Below, piece after piece: positions 46,990 through 55,360 of a stretch of DNA of 64,000 bases; the first letter of the stretch is position 1; every line of letters starts with the position of its first letter. The stretch is from Streptomyces ambofaciens ATCC 23877 (GTDB taxonomy: Bacteria; Actinomycetota; Actinomycetes; Streptomycetales; Streptomycetaceae). The position numbers were made by a program, and so were the translations under genes. Under the pieces are notes generated by a model, which had not been told where the DNA came from, made no database searches, and saw only the letters and a list, made by a program, of their open reading frames with translations. Where the stretch lies: the NCBI RefSeq assembly GCF_001267885.1, contig NZ_CP012382.1, positions 7,551,001 through 7,615,000 on the forward strand, read 5' to 3'.

Positions 46990-47140
46990 CCGCGCGCCTC
47001 TTCCGGCCCGTGAGGTGTGCCACCTGATTGCAGTCGTTTGCGGTGTTTGCGATGGCCCCCCTGGGAAAGGGGCTCTGTGGTCACCGGTGGCGACATACCG
47101 GTGCGAAGCGTGTGGAAATACGAGAACCAAGGAGGTTTCG

Positions 47141-47218
47141 ATGTCCTCGAAGCGACGTCGCAAGAAGAAGGCCCGCCGCAAGAACGGCGCGAATCACGGC
47201 AGCCGTCCGCAGAGCTGA
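47141..47218 (+). CDS. Putative ribosomal protein bL37 (25 residues)
   Basis: MSSKRRRKKKARRKNGANHG is the first 20 of 25 residues; the end is SRPQS. AAGGAGG lies 5 nt before the ATG, a near-perfect ribosome site. The composition (14 Lys/Arg in 25) and the ANHGxRPx ending match bL37, the small basic protein seen in the mycobacterial large ribosomal subunit. I infer homology from the pattern, not from a search. The frame is open upstream to 47015, but that stretch has low third-position GC and no ribosome site. It stands between cchI and cchJ, with a perfect 11-bp terminator after it. Confidence 0.75.
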   Translation: MSSKRRRKKKARRKNGANHGSRPQS

Positions 47219-47234
47219 GACGGCCCGGGGAACC

Positions 47235-47260
47235 GGGTGGGCGGCCGACGCCGCCCACCC
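47235..47260. terminator. Bidirectional terminator
   Basis: Perfect 11-bp stem GGGTGGGCGGC (47235-47245) / GCCGCCCACCC (47250-47260), loop CGAC, in the convergent gap between the bL37 gene (+) and the DUF6328 gene (-). Confidence 0.82.
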
Positions 47261-47282
47261 GCGCCCGCTGCCGGCCCTCGGG

Positions 47283-47828
47283 TCACTTCCGGGCCGAGCG
47301 CCGGCGCAACCAGAGGGGAAGGGCGTACCAGGACAGTACGAACCACAGCATCACCACCCCCGTGAGGACTTCGGCCAGCACACCGGGCACGACGACGTGC
47401 AGGATGAGCAGGAGTGTGCAGCCGATCGTCAACGCCAACAGCACCATGCCGCACATCATGAGGCGGTGCGCGATCTCCACCATCTCGTCCTTCATGCGCT
47501 GCCCGGACAGGAAGCGGTGGAGGGAGACCGGTGCTATCAGCGAAGCCGTGGCCGACGCCCCGAGGACCACCGTGATGACGTAGACCACGTGGTCGAAGGT
47601 GTCGAGGGACCGGAAGAGGGGCGTGAAGGCGACGCTCAGCAGGAAGCCGAAGAGGATCTGCACCCCTGTCTGTGCTACGCGCGTCTCCTGCATGATCTCG
47701 TTCCATCTTCGGTTGACACGCTCGCGCGGCGTCTCGGGTGGTTCGAGCTCGTCGGCGGAGGCACGGCCGTCACATGCGTCGCATCGACCGGCCCGTGCCT
47801 CGTCGGTCGGTTCGGCGGTAGTGGTCAT
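47283..47828 (-). CDS. DUF6328-like four-helix membrane protein
   Basis: 181 residues from ATG with AGGAGG 6 nt upstream. A hydrophilic N-terminal 45 residues, including CDACDG (a CxxC pair), leads into ETPRERVNRRWNEIMQETRVAQTGVQILFGFLLSVAFTP, the conserved start of the DUF6328 family, then four membrane segments at about 55-75, 85-105, 130-150 and 155-175. Function unknown; widespread in Streptomyces and often near stress genes. It has no evident link to siderophores and splits the cluster. An alternative GTG start two codons upstream sits directly on the ribosome site and was not chosen. Confidence 0.85.
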   Translation of the reverse strand: MTTTAEPTDEARAGRCDACDGRASADELEPPETPRERVNRRWNEIMQETRVAQTGVQILFGFLLSVAFTPLFRSLDTFDHVVYVITVVLGASATASLIAPVSLHRFLSGQRMKDEMVEIAHRLMMCGMVLLALTIGCTLLLILHVVVPGVLAEVLTGVVMLWFVLSWYALPLWLRRRSARK

Positions 47829-47994
47829 GTTCACCCTCCTGGTTCGGACCGTTCATCTGCCCGTTCACGGCGGGAGCATGCACAGGACCGCGCACGTCGG
47901 AGCGGGTGCCCGCACGCCGTCGACGTCCCTCCTCGTGGCGTGCGCACGCCTCCGGTACCGAGCGGGACGACGTCCGTTCCCGGGGTGCGGGGGA

Positions 47995-49128
47995 TCAGTC
48001 GTTCGACGCGGCGGGCTCGACGGCCGGGGCACCGGCAGGGAGGCCGAGCGCCCAGCCGACGTCCCGGAGCAGGGCATGGCGCCAGCCCGCCCGGTCGTGG
48101 TCCGACGCCGACCGCGAGATCCGTACGGTCGCCCCGGCCCGCTCGGTCAGGGACTCCACCAGGTCGCAGTGGGGGAGCATCCGGCGTTCGTGCTCCCCCA
48201 CGTCGAACGCGACCCGCAGAGCGGACAGGTCGGGCCGCTCCCGCAGCCGCGCGGCCAAGGCGCCGCCGACCGGACCGGCCAAGGGGTCGGCCCGGTCGGC
48301 GGCGTCGGGTGTCCACCAGAACGACGCCGACTGGCAGGCGACGCGGGTCACCAGACCGGGGAACTCCAGGGCCGCGTACAACGCGCTCAGCCCGCCGAGG
48401 CTCTGTCCCGCGACCACCATCCGGTCCGCGTCGGCGCGCACGCCGCTCTCCGCCACCAGGGGCAGCAGTTCCTCCTCGACCGCCTCCCACAGTTCTGGCC
48501 GGCACCCGAACTCGGCCGTCCGGTCCCCGGCCGGCAGGAAGACGAGGGTGACCGGAGGCATCTCACCTCCCGCCACGGCCGACTCGAACGCCGTCATCGC
48601 CGGGTGCAGGTACAGCCAGTCGTCCCCGTCCAGCAACAGGACCAGCGGTCCGCCGCCGCCCACCGGATGGACCCGCACGGTGCGTCGCCCACCGAGCCGT
48701 CGGCTGGCCCAGCGGAACCGGGCGCGGGGGAGGGGGAGGACCCCGGCGGCGTCGACGAGGGGCCAGTGCGGCTGGGCCGGCGCGTCCGGGGTGGCGGCGA
48801 TGGACCGTTCGCCGCCGGCACCGGCCGGGTTGAGGGGATCGGCGTACGCCGAGTCGCCGACGAGGAACTGGTACGTCACCCGCAGCCGTGCGGGCATGCG
48901 CACTCGCGCGTACCAGCAGTCCGTGTCGCCCCACCGCCGCAGGGGAACCGGCGCCGACCAGCTCTCGAAGACGACCGTCGCCGCCTCGCTCCCGCGCCGC
49001 AGGAAAAGGGTCACCCAGCCGTCGCCGTCGGGCCGTGAGACCGGTGCCCTCGCCGTCGCCCAGAACGCGTCGGTGCCGGGCGTGCCGGACAGGCCGAACA
49101 CCGCGAAGTCGTCCCCCACCAGCCTCAT
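47995..49128 (-). CDS. cchJ: Siderophore esterase/hydrolase, Fes-like
   Basis: 377 residues. N-terminal enterochelin-esterase-type domain (about 1-150; FESWSAPVPLRRWGDTDCWYARVRMPARLRVTYQFLVGD-like) and a C-terminal alpha/beta hydrolase with nucleophile VAGQSLGGLSA (Ser about residue 240) and a likely catalytic His in SDHDRAGW near the end. Fes-type enzymes hydrolyse ester bonds; because CchH has no thioesterase, CchJ has been proposed to release the assembled peptide from the last carrier domain. No signal peptide. It shares a divergent iron-box region with cchK. Confidence 0.88.
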   Translation of the reverse strand: MRLVGDDFAVFGLSGTPGTDAFWATARAPVSRPDGDGWVTLFLRRGSEAATVVFESWSAPVPLRRWGDTDCWYARVRMPARLRVTYQFLVGDSAYADPLNPAGAGGERSIAATPDAPAQPHWPLVDAAGVLPLPRARFRWASRRLGGRRTVRVHPVGGGGPLVLLLDGDDWLYLHPAMTAFESAVAGGEMPPVTLVFLPAGDRTAEFGCRPELWEAVEEELLPLVAESGVRADADRMVVAGQSLGGLSALYAALEFPGLVTRVACQSASFWWTPDAADRADPLAGPVGGALAARLRERPDLSALRVAFDVGEHERRMLPHCDLVESLTERAGATVRISRSASDHDRAGWRHALLRDVGWALGLPAGAPAVEPAASND

Positions 49129-49177
49129 GAACGTCTCCTTGTGGAGCGAAGAGCGAGAAGGCTAAGCTCAACTCGGA

Positions 49178-49196
49178 TTAGGGCAGCCTAACTTAA
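49178..49196. promoter_or_regulatory. Iron box between cchJ and cchK
   Basis: TTAGGGCAGCCTAACTTAA matches the DmdR/IdeR consensus at most positions, including the outer TTAGG and the CTAA core. It lies 22 nt before the cchK start and 50 nt before the cchJ start, so it can control both divergent genes. Confidence 0.83.
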
Positions 49197-49217
49197 CGTG
49201 TCGGGAGGTACCGCGGA

Positions 49218-49430
49218 ATGAGCACCAACCCCTTCGATGACACCGAGGGCCGTTTCCTCGTCCTGGTGAACGACGAGGGCCAGCACTCGCTCTGGCCCTC
49301 CTTCGCGGAGGTGCCCGGAGGGTGGACGGTCGCCTTCGAGGAGAACACCCGGGACGCCTGCCTGGAGTACGTCGAGGCCAACTGGACGGACCTGCGCCCG
49401 CGTTCCCTCGCCGAGGCCATGGACGCCTGA
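49218..49430 (+). CDS. cchK: MbtH-like protein
   Basis: 70 residues. The opening [26 protein letters not shown] and the later [26 protein letters not shown] carry the conserved Trp and Ser/Leu residues of the MbtH family. These proteins bind NRPS adenylation domains and are needed for their folding and activity; here the partner is CchH. Ribosome site GGGAGGTACCGCGGA precedes the ATG. It is divergent from cchJ, and an iron box lies immediately upstream. Confidence 0.96.
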   Translation: MSTNPFDDTEGRFLVLVNDEGQHSLWPSFAEVPGGWTVAFEENTRDACLEYVEANWTDLRPRSLAEAMDA

Positions 49431-49656
49431 GGTCCGACGCCCTGCACCGGACTGACCAACGCCCGCGCCGCGGGGCCCCCGTCGCCGGGGCGGGTGAGGT
49501 TTAAATCCCTTGGTGCTCGCTGCGCGCCTGTGGTGGGATGAGGTCAACGGGGGCGGCTCCCCGGCGTGCATCCTTCTCATCCTCTCGAAAAGACTCGCGC
49601 GCCCACTCTCCGTCCCCGTTTCCCACTGTCCAGGGTCGTCGTGGAGGGTTTCCCTG

Positions 49657-52248
49657 TTGCTCGCTGCCGAGTCCGTACTGCTGCGCCGTGTCCAGACCGC
49701 GTACGTCGACGGGGCGTCCCCGGCCGGTGGCGGAAGTGGCCCGGCGATGCGCCGACTCGAGGCCGAACTGCTCGGCCGCGGTCACGTCCTGTCCGCCCGA
49801 CTGCACGCGGCACTCGGCTCCCTGGCCCTCGACGAACTGGCCGCCGCGCACACCCGCCTGGTGGGGCTGGCCGACGACCTGCTCGGCTCCGACCGCACCC
49901 ACACCCCGCTCTTCCGCCGCTTCCCCCGCACCGTGCCGCGCGACACCGAGGCGCTGTACGTGGACCGGGTGTTCGCCTTCCTGCTGCAACAGCCGCAGCA
50001 CCCCTGCGTGCTGTGCGGCGAGGCGCGCACCGTGCACCCCGTCTCGCCGTGCGCACACCTGGTGTGCCGGCTGTGCTGGGACGGCGCCGACTACGCGGGC
50101 TGCCCCGTGTGCCACCGCCGGATCGACGCGGACGACCCCTTCCTGCGGCCGGTCCGCGCCGTCGGGGCCGCGAAGGCGCCCGTGCCCGGCCCGTTGCGGC
50201 TGCTGCGGCTGGGCACCGACCGGGCCGCCGACGCCACCGACGTGGTGGACGCCCTGCTGGCCCGTCGTACGCCCCTCTCCCCGCAGGACCGGGACGACCT
50301 GCTGACCCTGCTGCCCCTCACACCGGCAGGCCGGGGGGAACTGCCCGAGGACATCCCGGTCCGGGAGACCAAGGCACTCGTGCTGGGGGCGCTCGTACGG
50401 GAGGCGGCGGACGGCGTTCCGGTAGGGAAGCTGCTCGCCGAGCGGCTCACCACCGCCACCGACGTGTTGCGGCTGCTCGCCGTGCTCTCCGACGGCGACG
50501 CCGGGCTGGTGACGCCGACCCGTTTCACGAACCCGTCGCGCCCGCTGCGCCGCGAACTGCTCGCGATCCTCGACGGCTTGCCGACGGCGTACCTCGTGGA
50601 GGACGTGCTGCGCCACCCGACGGCATGGAAGCGGGCCGCGGAGGTCCTGCACCCCTTCGAGCGGCACACCCGGCACCCGCGTGCCGCCCTCGCCGTCGCG
50701 GTGCTCCGCGGCACCCCCGTCGACCCCGGCACCCCCTTCGGCGCCGCCCTGCTCGGCACGGCCGCCGCGCACCCCGACGCCGTCCGGGTGGACGGCGGCC
50801 GGATCCGCCCCGCGACCTGGGCCGGACGCCTGGAGCAGGCGGTGGCCGAGGGCGACGTCGGCCGGGCCGCGGCCCTCGCGGGGGAGCGCCCCGGCGAACT
50901 CGTGCGCCGACTCGACCGGTTGCTGTGTCTGCACACCGGCGACGCCCTCGAAGCGGAACTGGAGAAGGCCCTCCGGCGCGGACTGCCCAAGGTGGGCCCG
51001 GGGCCGCTGCTGTCGGCCCTCGGGGCGCTGCGGGTGCGCACCGAGGATCGCACCGGCGGCCGGCGCGTGTTCTTCCCGCGCGGGGACGTGACCCGAGCCC
51101 TGACCGTCGCGGAGCGCCGGGCCCCCCTGCCCGCCGGGCTGGTGTCGGCGGCGGTCGCGTCCCTGGAGGGGGAGGTGCTGCGCCGCTTCGCCGCCGGGCC
51201 GCCGTACGAACTCTCGGTGCTGGACCCGGGCCTGGCCGACGTCACCGTGCCCTTCACCGAGCGGAGCGCCGCGAAGGCACTGGTCGCGCTGGGCCGGGGC
51301 AGCGCGCAGCCGCTTCCCGGCGGCGCGCTGCTCCGGTTGTTCCTGCACTGGACCGAACCGCGGGGCAACCGTACGGACCTCGACCTCTCCGTCGCCTTCT
51401 TCGACGCGGCGTGGGAGTTCACCGGGCTGTGCGACTACACGAACCTGGTGCACGGGGTGGACGCCGCGGTCCACTCCGGCGACCTCACCTCGGCACCGGC
51501 ACCGCGGGGCGCCACCGAGTACGTGGATCTGGATCTGGAACGGCTGGCCCGGCGGGGGGACGTCTACGCCGTCCCTCTGGTCTTCAGCTTCAACAACGTG
51601 CCGTTCGAGGAGTTGCCGGACGCCTTCGCGGGGTTCATGGCCCTGCCCGCAGGCGGCCCGCGGGACGCGTCGTACGACCCGCGCACGGTGCGTCAGCGCT
51701 TCGACCTGGCGGGCGACTCGCGGGTGTGCCTGCCGATGATCGTGGACCTGGGCCGCCGCCGGACGCTGTGGACCGACATCCATCTGCCGTCCGCGAGCGG
51801 TTTCCAGAGCGTCGGCTCGCACGGCGGGGGCGAGCTGGCGACGGTGGCCCGGAACGTGTGGGAGCAGTTCACCTCCGGCGGCCGGGCCACCCTGTGGGAC
51901 CTCGCGGTGTGGCGGGCGGCGGCGCGTTCCTCCGAGGTCGCCGTGACGTGCCGAGGGCCGGAACCCGCGCTGCTGAGGTACCTCCGGCGGCCGGAGGAGA
52001 CCCTCCAGGGGTTCGCCGCCAGAGTGGCGTCCACGGAGGACGGCGATGCGTGTCTCCCGCACTCCGACCCTGACGAGGCGGCGGCCCGACTGGCCGCCGG
52101 CAAGCGGGTGTTCCTCGCGACGGTCCACGGGGACATCGGCCCGGACCGGGCTTCGGGCACGCTGTACCGCGTGTTCCCGGGGCCGGGCGACGCCTCGGAG
52201 GCCCTGAGCCGCGTGACCGCCGGCGACATGGTCGCCGAGTTGGGGTGA
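49657..52248 (+). CDS. RING-finger and TerD-like domain protein (MXAN_6230/SCO0854-like)
   Basis: 863 residues from a TTG with GGAGGG 8 nt upstream; other starts give poor ribosome sites. Residues about 110-145 form a Cys/His cluster of RING type (CVLCGE, CAHLVCRLC, CPVCHRR). A central helical region follows (150-540), then a TerD-like domain (about 555-770) with DLDLSVAFFDAAWEF, HSGDLTSAPAPRGATEYVDLDLERL and VPLVFSFNNVPFEELPDAFAGFM. Bacterial RING proteins are rare. TerD domains bind calcium and belong to tellurite/stress response systems. Function unknown. It lies just after the siderophore locus but has no iron box. Confidence 0.85.
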   Translation: MLAAESVLLRRVQTAYVDGASPAGGGSGPAMRRLEAELLGRGHVLSARLHAALGSLALDELAAAHTRLVGLADDLLGSDRTHTPLFRRFPRTVPRDTEALYVDRVFAFLLQQPQHPCVLCGEARTVHPVSPCAHLVCRLCWDGADYAGCPVCHRRIDADDPFLRPVRAVGAAKAPVPGPLRLLRLGTDRAADATDVVDALLARRTPLSPQDRDDLLTLLPLTPAGRGELPEDIPVRETKALVLGALVREAADGVPVGKLLAERLTTATDVLRLLAVLSDGDAGLVTPTRFTNPSRPLRRELLAILDGLPTAYLVEDVLRHPTAWKRAAEVLHPFERHTRHPRAALAVAVLRGTPVDPGTPFGAALLGTAAAHPDAVRVDGGRIRPATWAGRLEQAVAEGDVGRAAALAGERPGELVRRLDRLLCLHTGDALEAELEKALRRGLPKVGPGPLLSALGALRVRTEDRTGGRRVFFPRGDVTRALTVAERRAPLPAGLVSAAVASLEGEVLRRFAAGPPYELSVLDPGLADVTVPFTERSAAKALVALGRGSAQPLPGGALLRLFLHWTEPRGNRTDLDLSVAFFDAAWEFTGLCDYTNLVHGVDAAVHSGDLTSAPAPRGATEYVDLDLERLARRGDVYAVPLVFSFNNVPFEELPDAFAGFMALPAGGPRDASYDPRTVRQRFDLAGDSRVCLPMIVDLGRRRTLWTDIHLPSASGFQSVGSHGGGELATVARNVWEQFTSGGRATLWDLAVWRAAARSSEVAVTCRGPEPALLRYLRRPEETLQGFAARVASTEDGDACLPHSDPDEAAARLAAGKRVFLATVHGDIGPDRASGTLYRVFPGPGDASEALSRVTAGDMVAELG

Positions 52249-52350
52249 AGCGGTACCGGACCGTCCACCGAGGGCACACCGACTGCGCCGTCCACGGCGG
52301 CAACACCGGCTACGCCGCCAGCGCCGAGGGGGCCGACGGCACCGGCGACC

Positions 52351-52773
52351 TCACACGGCGATCGCCCGGACGGTCGACAGGTCCTCCCCGGTGAGTTGCG
52401 CGACGCGGTGGGCCGGCACGCCGGCCGCCAACGCGCGGACGAGCAGGGCCTCGCGGCCGTCCGCGCAGGTGCGGTAGGCGAGCAGCTCGTCCTCAAGACG
52501 GGCGACGCTCTCCGGAGCGGCCTGGTGGCGTACCCGGCTCAGCTCCTCCTCGCTCAGCGGTACGGGCAGTCGCTCCGCGCCCTCGGGGACGGCGGCCGTG
52601 TCCTCCGGCGGCACCAGACGGAGTCCGGCGGACGAGGCGCCGACGCCCTGCGCGTCCAGCCAGGCACGCACGGCGGGGGTCTCCATGCAGGCCAGATCAC
52701 CGACCGCCGCGGGAGGCACCCCGAGCGTCACGGCCGTGCCGTCCAGCAGAACGAGGTAGGCGTCGTCGGTCAT
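52351..52773 (-). CDS. Small conserved protein, DUF6003-like
   Basis: 140 residues from ATG with GGGAGGA upstream. Acidic overall, soluble, no membrane segment. Conserved-looking blocks are LGVPPAAVGDLACMETPAVRAWLDA and LPVPLSEEELSRVRHQA, and the C-terminus AHRVAQLTGEDLSTVRAIAV could be a short helix-turn-helix. I associate it with the Streptomyces DUF6003 family from memory; the function is unknown. Convergent with the RING-TerD gene, and 100 nt separate their ends. Confidence 0.65.
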   Translation of the reverse strand: MTDDAYLVLLDGTAVTLGVPPAAVGDLACMETPAVRAWLDAQGVGASSAGLRLVPPEDTAAVPEGAERLPVPLSEEELSRVRHQAAPESVARLEDELLAYRTCADGREALLVRALAAGVPAHRVAQLTGEDLSTVRAIAV

Positions 52774-52873
52774 CCTCGGTTCCTCCCGGGAGAAGGTCAT
52801 GTCCTGACTGCCTCCCCTCTACCCGCCTTCGGCGGGCTCACGGGTGGGCCGACCGGCGACTTTCCCCGGCACG

Positions 52874-53731
52874 TCAGCCCGGTGTGAAGCGCACCGGCGT
52901 CCCGGCCACCGCCTGGGCCGCCGCCGCCAGCGCGGGCTCCGCGACGACCGCGACGACCGGGTAGCCGCCGGTCGTCGGATGGTCGTGGAGGAAGATCACC
53001 GGACGTCCGTCCGGCGGGACCTGTACGGCGCCCAGGACCATGCCCTCACTGGGCAGTTCTCCCGTCGACGCGCGCTCCAGCGCCGGCCCCTCGGTCCGCA
53101 GCCCGATGCGGTTGCTGTGCGGGGAGACGCGGTACGTGGCCGAGGTGAGGGTGCGCAGGGCGGCCGGGGAGAACCAGTCGGCGCGCGGGCCCGGACGTAC
53201 CGGAAGGACCAGTTCGGTGGGCGGCGCCGGCCAGGGGGCGGCGGAGGGAAGTGCCACCGGCCGTGCGGGCAGGCCCAGCGGGACGACGTCCCCGTCCCGC
53301 AGGGGATCCGGTCCGAGCCCCGAGAGCAGGTCCGTCGAGCGGCTGCCCAGCACGGGTTCGACGGCGATTCCTCCCGCCACCGCCACGTACGAGCGCACGC
53401 CCGCGCTCGCCGTTCCCACGTCGAGGATCGCCCCGGCCGGCACCCGCACCGGAGCTCCCCAGGCCGCGGGCCGTCCGTCCACGGTGACGGGGCAGGGAGC
53501 ACCGCCCACCACGGCGGTGACGGCACGGTCGGGCCGGAGGGCGCAGCCGGTGAGGGTGGTCTCCAGGACGGCGGCGTCGGGGTGGTTGCCGAGCAGCCGG
53601 TTGGCGAGCCGCATCGCCGGAGCGTCGAGGGCGCCGGAGCGGGGCACGCCCAGGTGGGCGTGGCCCCGCCGGCCCGCGTCCTGCACCGTGGTGAGCGCGC
53701 CGCAGCGCACGGCCGTGAGCTTGGCGGTCAT
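52874..53731 (-). CDS. pxpC: 5-oxoprolinase subunit C (biotin-dependent carboxylase-like, KipA)
   Basis: 285 residues from an ATG that overlaps the end of pxpB (ATGA). KipA-family features: LTTVQDAGRRGHAHLGVPRSGALDAPAMRLANRLLGN, then LRTEGPALERASTGELPSEGMVLGAVQVPPDGRPVIFLHDHPTTGGYP. PxpC with PxpA and PxpB forms the ATP-dependent bacterial 5-oxoprolinase that converts 5-oxoproline to glutamate. A fused longer frame that runs through pxpB exists but the overlap fixes the start. Last gene of the pxpABC operon. Confidence 0.93.
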   Translation of the reverse strand: MTAKLTAVRCGALTTVQDAGRRGHAHLGVPRSGALDAPAMRLANRLLGNHPDAAVLETTLTGCALRPDRAVTAVVGGAPCPVTVDGRPAAWGAPVRVPAGAILDVGTASAGVRSYVAVAGGIAVEPVLGSRSTDLLSGLGPDPLRDGDVVPLGLPARPVALPSAAPWPAPPTELVLPVRPGPRADWFSPAALRTLTSATYRVSPHSNRIGLRTEGPALERASTGELPSEGMVLGAVQVPPDGRPVIFLHDHPTTGGYPVVAVVAEPALAAAAQAVAGTPVRFTPG

Positions 53732-54390
53732 CCCGTGGCCCCCGCGGCAACGCCGTCCGCCGGGACGAAGCGCACCCGCGTCCCCGGGGTGAGCAGCGCC
53801 GCCCGCTCCCGTCCGGTGTCCCACAGCCGTCCCGGGTCCGGCATGGCGCCGATCAGCTGCCAGCCGCCCGGCGTGGAGCGCGGGTAGACCGCGCTGTAGG
53901 GCCCGGCGAGTGCGACCGCGCCGGCCGGCACCCTGGTCCTGGGCGTGGTCCGGCGGGGGACGTGCAGCTCTTCGGGCAGTCCCGTGAGGTAACCGAAGCC
54001 GGGCGCGAACCCGCAGAACGCGACGCGGTACGTGCGGGACATGTGCAGTGCGGCGACGTCGTCGGGAGCGACCCCCCATCGGTCCGCCACGTCCGCCAGG
54101 TCCGGGCCGTCGTAGCGTACGGCGATCTCCACGACGTCGCCTTCGTCCTCGTCCCCCGGCCGCACCTTCCAGCCGGAGAGCTCGCGGGCCAGCGCTTCCG
54201 GGTCCGCCGCGCCGTCCACCAGCACGGTGCGCGCCCCCGGCACGATCTCCTCCACGGGCGGCAGGGCCCCGGCGGCGCGGCGACGGAGCAGCTCGGCGTG
54301 GAAGGCCGCGGTGTGCTCGGCGTCGGGCAGTTCGACCAGGAGCGCGCGGTGGCCGGCGGGACGCGTCGTGACCGTCCGGCTCCCGGTCAT
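53728..54390 (-). CDS. pxpB: 5-oxoprolinase subunit B (KipI)
   Basis: 220 residues, start ATG overlapping the pxpA stop (ATGA). KipI motifs: RYDGPDLADVADRWGVAPDDVAALHMSRTYRVAFCGFAPGFGYL and VPRRTTPRTRVPAGAVALAGPYSAVYPRSTPGGWQLIG. The middle subunit of PxpABC; KipI of Bacillus was first known as a kinase inhibitor, but in operons of this layout it is the oxoprolinase subunit. Both junctions (pxpA/pxpB, pxpB/pxpC) overlap by 4 nt, so the subunits are made in fixed ratio. Confidence 0.94.
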   Translation of the reverse strand: MTGSRTVTTRPAGHRALLVELPDAEHTAAFHAELLRRRAAGALPPVEEIVPGARTVLVDGAADPEALARELSGWKVRPGDEDEGDVVEIAVRYDGPDLADVADRWGVAPDDVAALHMSRTYRVAFCGFAPGFGYLTGLPEELHVPRRTTPRTRVPAGAVALAGPYSAVYPRSTPGGWQLIGAMPDPGRLWDTGRERAALLTPGTRVRFVPADGVAAGATG

Positions 54391-55139
54391 GCGAACGCCC
54401 CGATCCCGGCCCCGGACGCCTCCAGCGCCTCGCGCACCCGGGCCGCGATCCTGGCCGCGTTCGGAGTGTCGCCGTGCACACACAGCGAGCGGGCGGCGAC
54501 CGCGACGGTCGTGCCGTCCGCGGCCTCGACCGTGCCGTCCACCGCTATCGCGAGCGCGCGCCGCACCACCGCGTCCTCGTCGGTCACCACGGAGCCCGCC
54601 TCGCGCCGGGGGACGAGGGTGCCCCGTGCCGTGTAGGCGCGGTCCGCGAAGGCCTCGGGCACACCGGTGAGGCCGGCGTCCCGGGCGGCGGCGAGCAGCC
54701 GGGAGCCGGGCAGTCCGAGCACCGGCAGGGCGCCACCGGCGAGCCGCACACCGGCCACGACCGCCTCTGCCTGCTCGGCGTCGTGGACGGTGCGGTTGTA
54801 GAGCGCGCCGTGCGGTTTCACGTAGGCGACCTCGGCACCGGCGGCCTCGGCGAACACCCTGAGCGCCCCGATCTGGTACGCCACCTCGGCCGTCAGCTCG
54901 TCGGGGGGCACCTCCATCGCCCGCCGTCCGAAGCCCGCCAGGTCGCGGTAGGACACCTGCGCCCCGATCCGCACCCCGCGCTCGGCGGCGAGCCGGCAGA
55001 CGCGGCGCATCACCGACGGGTCGCCCGCGTGGAAACCGCAGGCGACATTGGCGCTGGTGACGACGGAGAGCAGGGCGTCGTCGTCGGTGAGGGTCCAGCG
55101 GCCGAAGCCTTCACCGAGATCTGCGTTGAGGTCGATCAC
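54387..55139 (-). CDS. pxpA: 5-oxoprolinase subunit A (LamB/YcsF)
   Basis: 250 residues from a GTG giving M-IDLNADLGEGFGRW, the usual family opening. LamB/YcsF motifs: SANVACGFHAGDPSVMRR, IGAQVSYRDLAGFGRR, VKPHGALYN (lysine and His of the active site) and CVHGDTPNAA. The frame is open 27 codons further 5', but that would pass through the palindrome at 55155-55169. The ribosome site GGAGG directly abuts the GTG, an unusual spacing that leaves the exact start uncertain. First gene of pxpABC. Confidence 0.93.
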   Translation of the reverse strand: MIDLNADLGEGFGRWTLTDDDALLSVVTSANVACGFHAGDPSVMRRVCRLAAERGVRIGAQVSYRDLAGFGRRAMEVPPDELTAEVAYQIGALRVFAEAAGAEVAYVKPHGALYNRTVHDAEQAEAVVAGVRLAGGALPVLGLPGSRLLAAARDAGLTGVPEAFADRAYTARGTLVPRREAGSVVTDEDAVVRRALAIAVDGTVEAADGTTVAVAARSLCVHGDTPNAARIAARVREALEASGAGIGAFA

Positions 55140-55154
55140 CCTCCGAACGTAGAC

Positions 55155-55169
55155 GATTGTTGAACGATC
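55155..55169. promoter_or_regulatory. GntR-like palindrome upstream of pxpA
   Basis: GATTGTTGAACGATC, one mismatch from the perfect palindrome at 55230-55244. It lies 16 nt upstream of the pxpA start, where a bound repressor would block transcription. Confidence 0.6.
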
Positions 55170-55229
55170 CGACAAGATGTGGTCGGCCGGACGTGGCGGC
55201 GCGGACCTCGCAGAATCCACCTCTTGTTA

Positions 55230-55244
55230 GATCGTTGAACGATC
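55230..55244. promoter_or_regulatory. Perfect GntR-like palindrome in the divergent region
   Basis: GATCGTTGAACGATC, a perfect 7-bp inverted repeat around a central G. Its centre is 75 bp from that of the copy at 55155-55169 and it lies 117 nt before the DUF969 start. The spaced pair is the kind of site bound by GntR-type repressors. The regulator is not encoded nearby. Confidence 0.62.
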
Positions 55245-55360
55245 GCTAGTGTCCGTGCATCTGCCACGTATCCGGGGTTAGGGTCCGGGGGCCATGAAGT
55301 TCCGGCTCCGCGACTCCCGGATCCGTGCTCTGCCCCCTCATGCCTGAAGAAGGCCACCGA

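Noticed and set aside
49501..52128. Minus-strand frame of 875 codons opposite the RING-TerD gene
   Set aside because: Antisense shadow without domains; the plus strand has the RING cluster and the TerD pattern.
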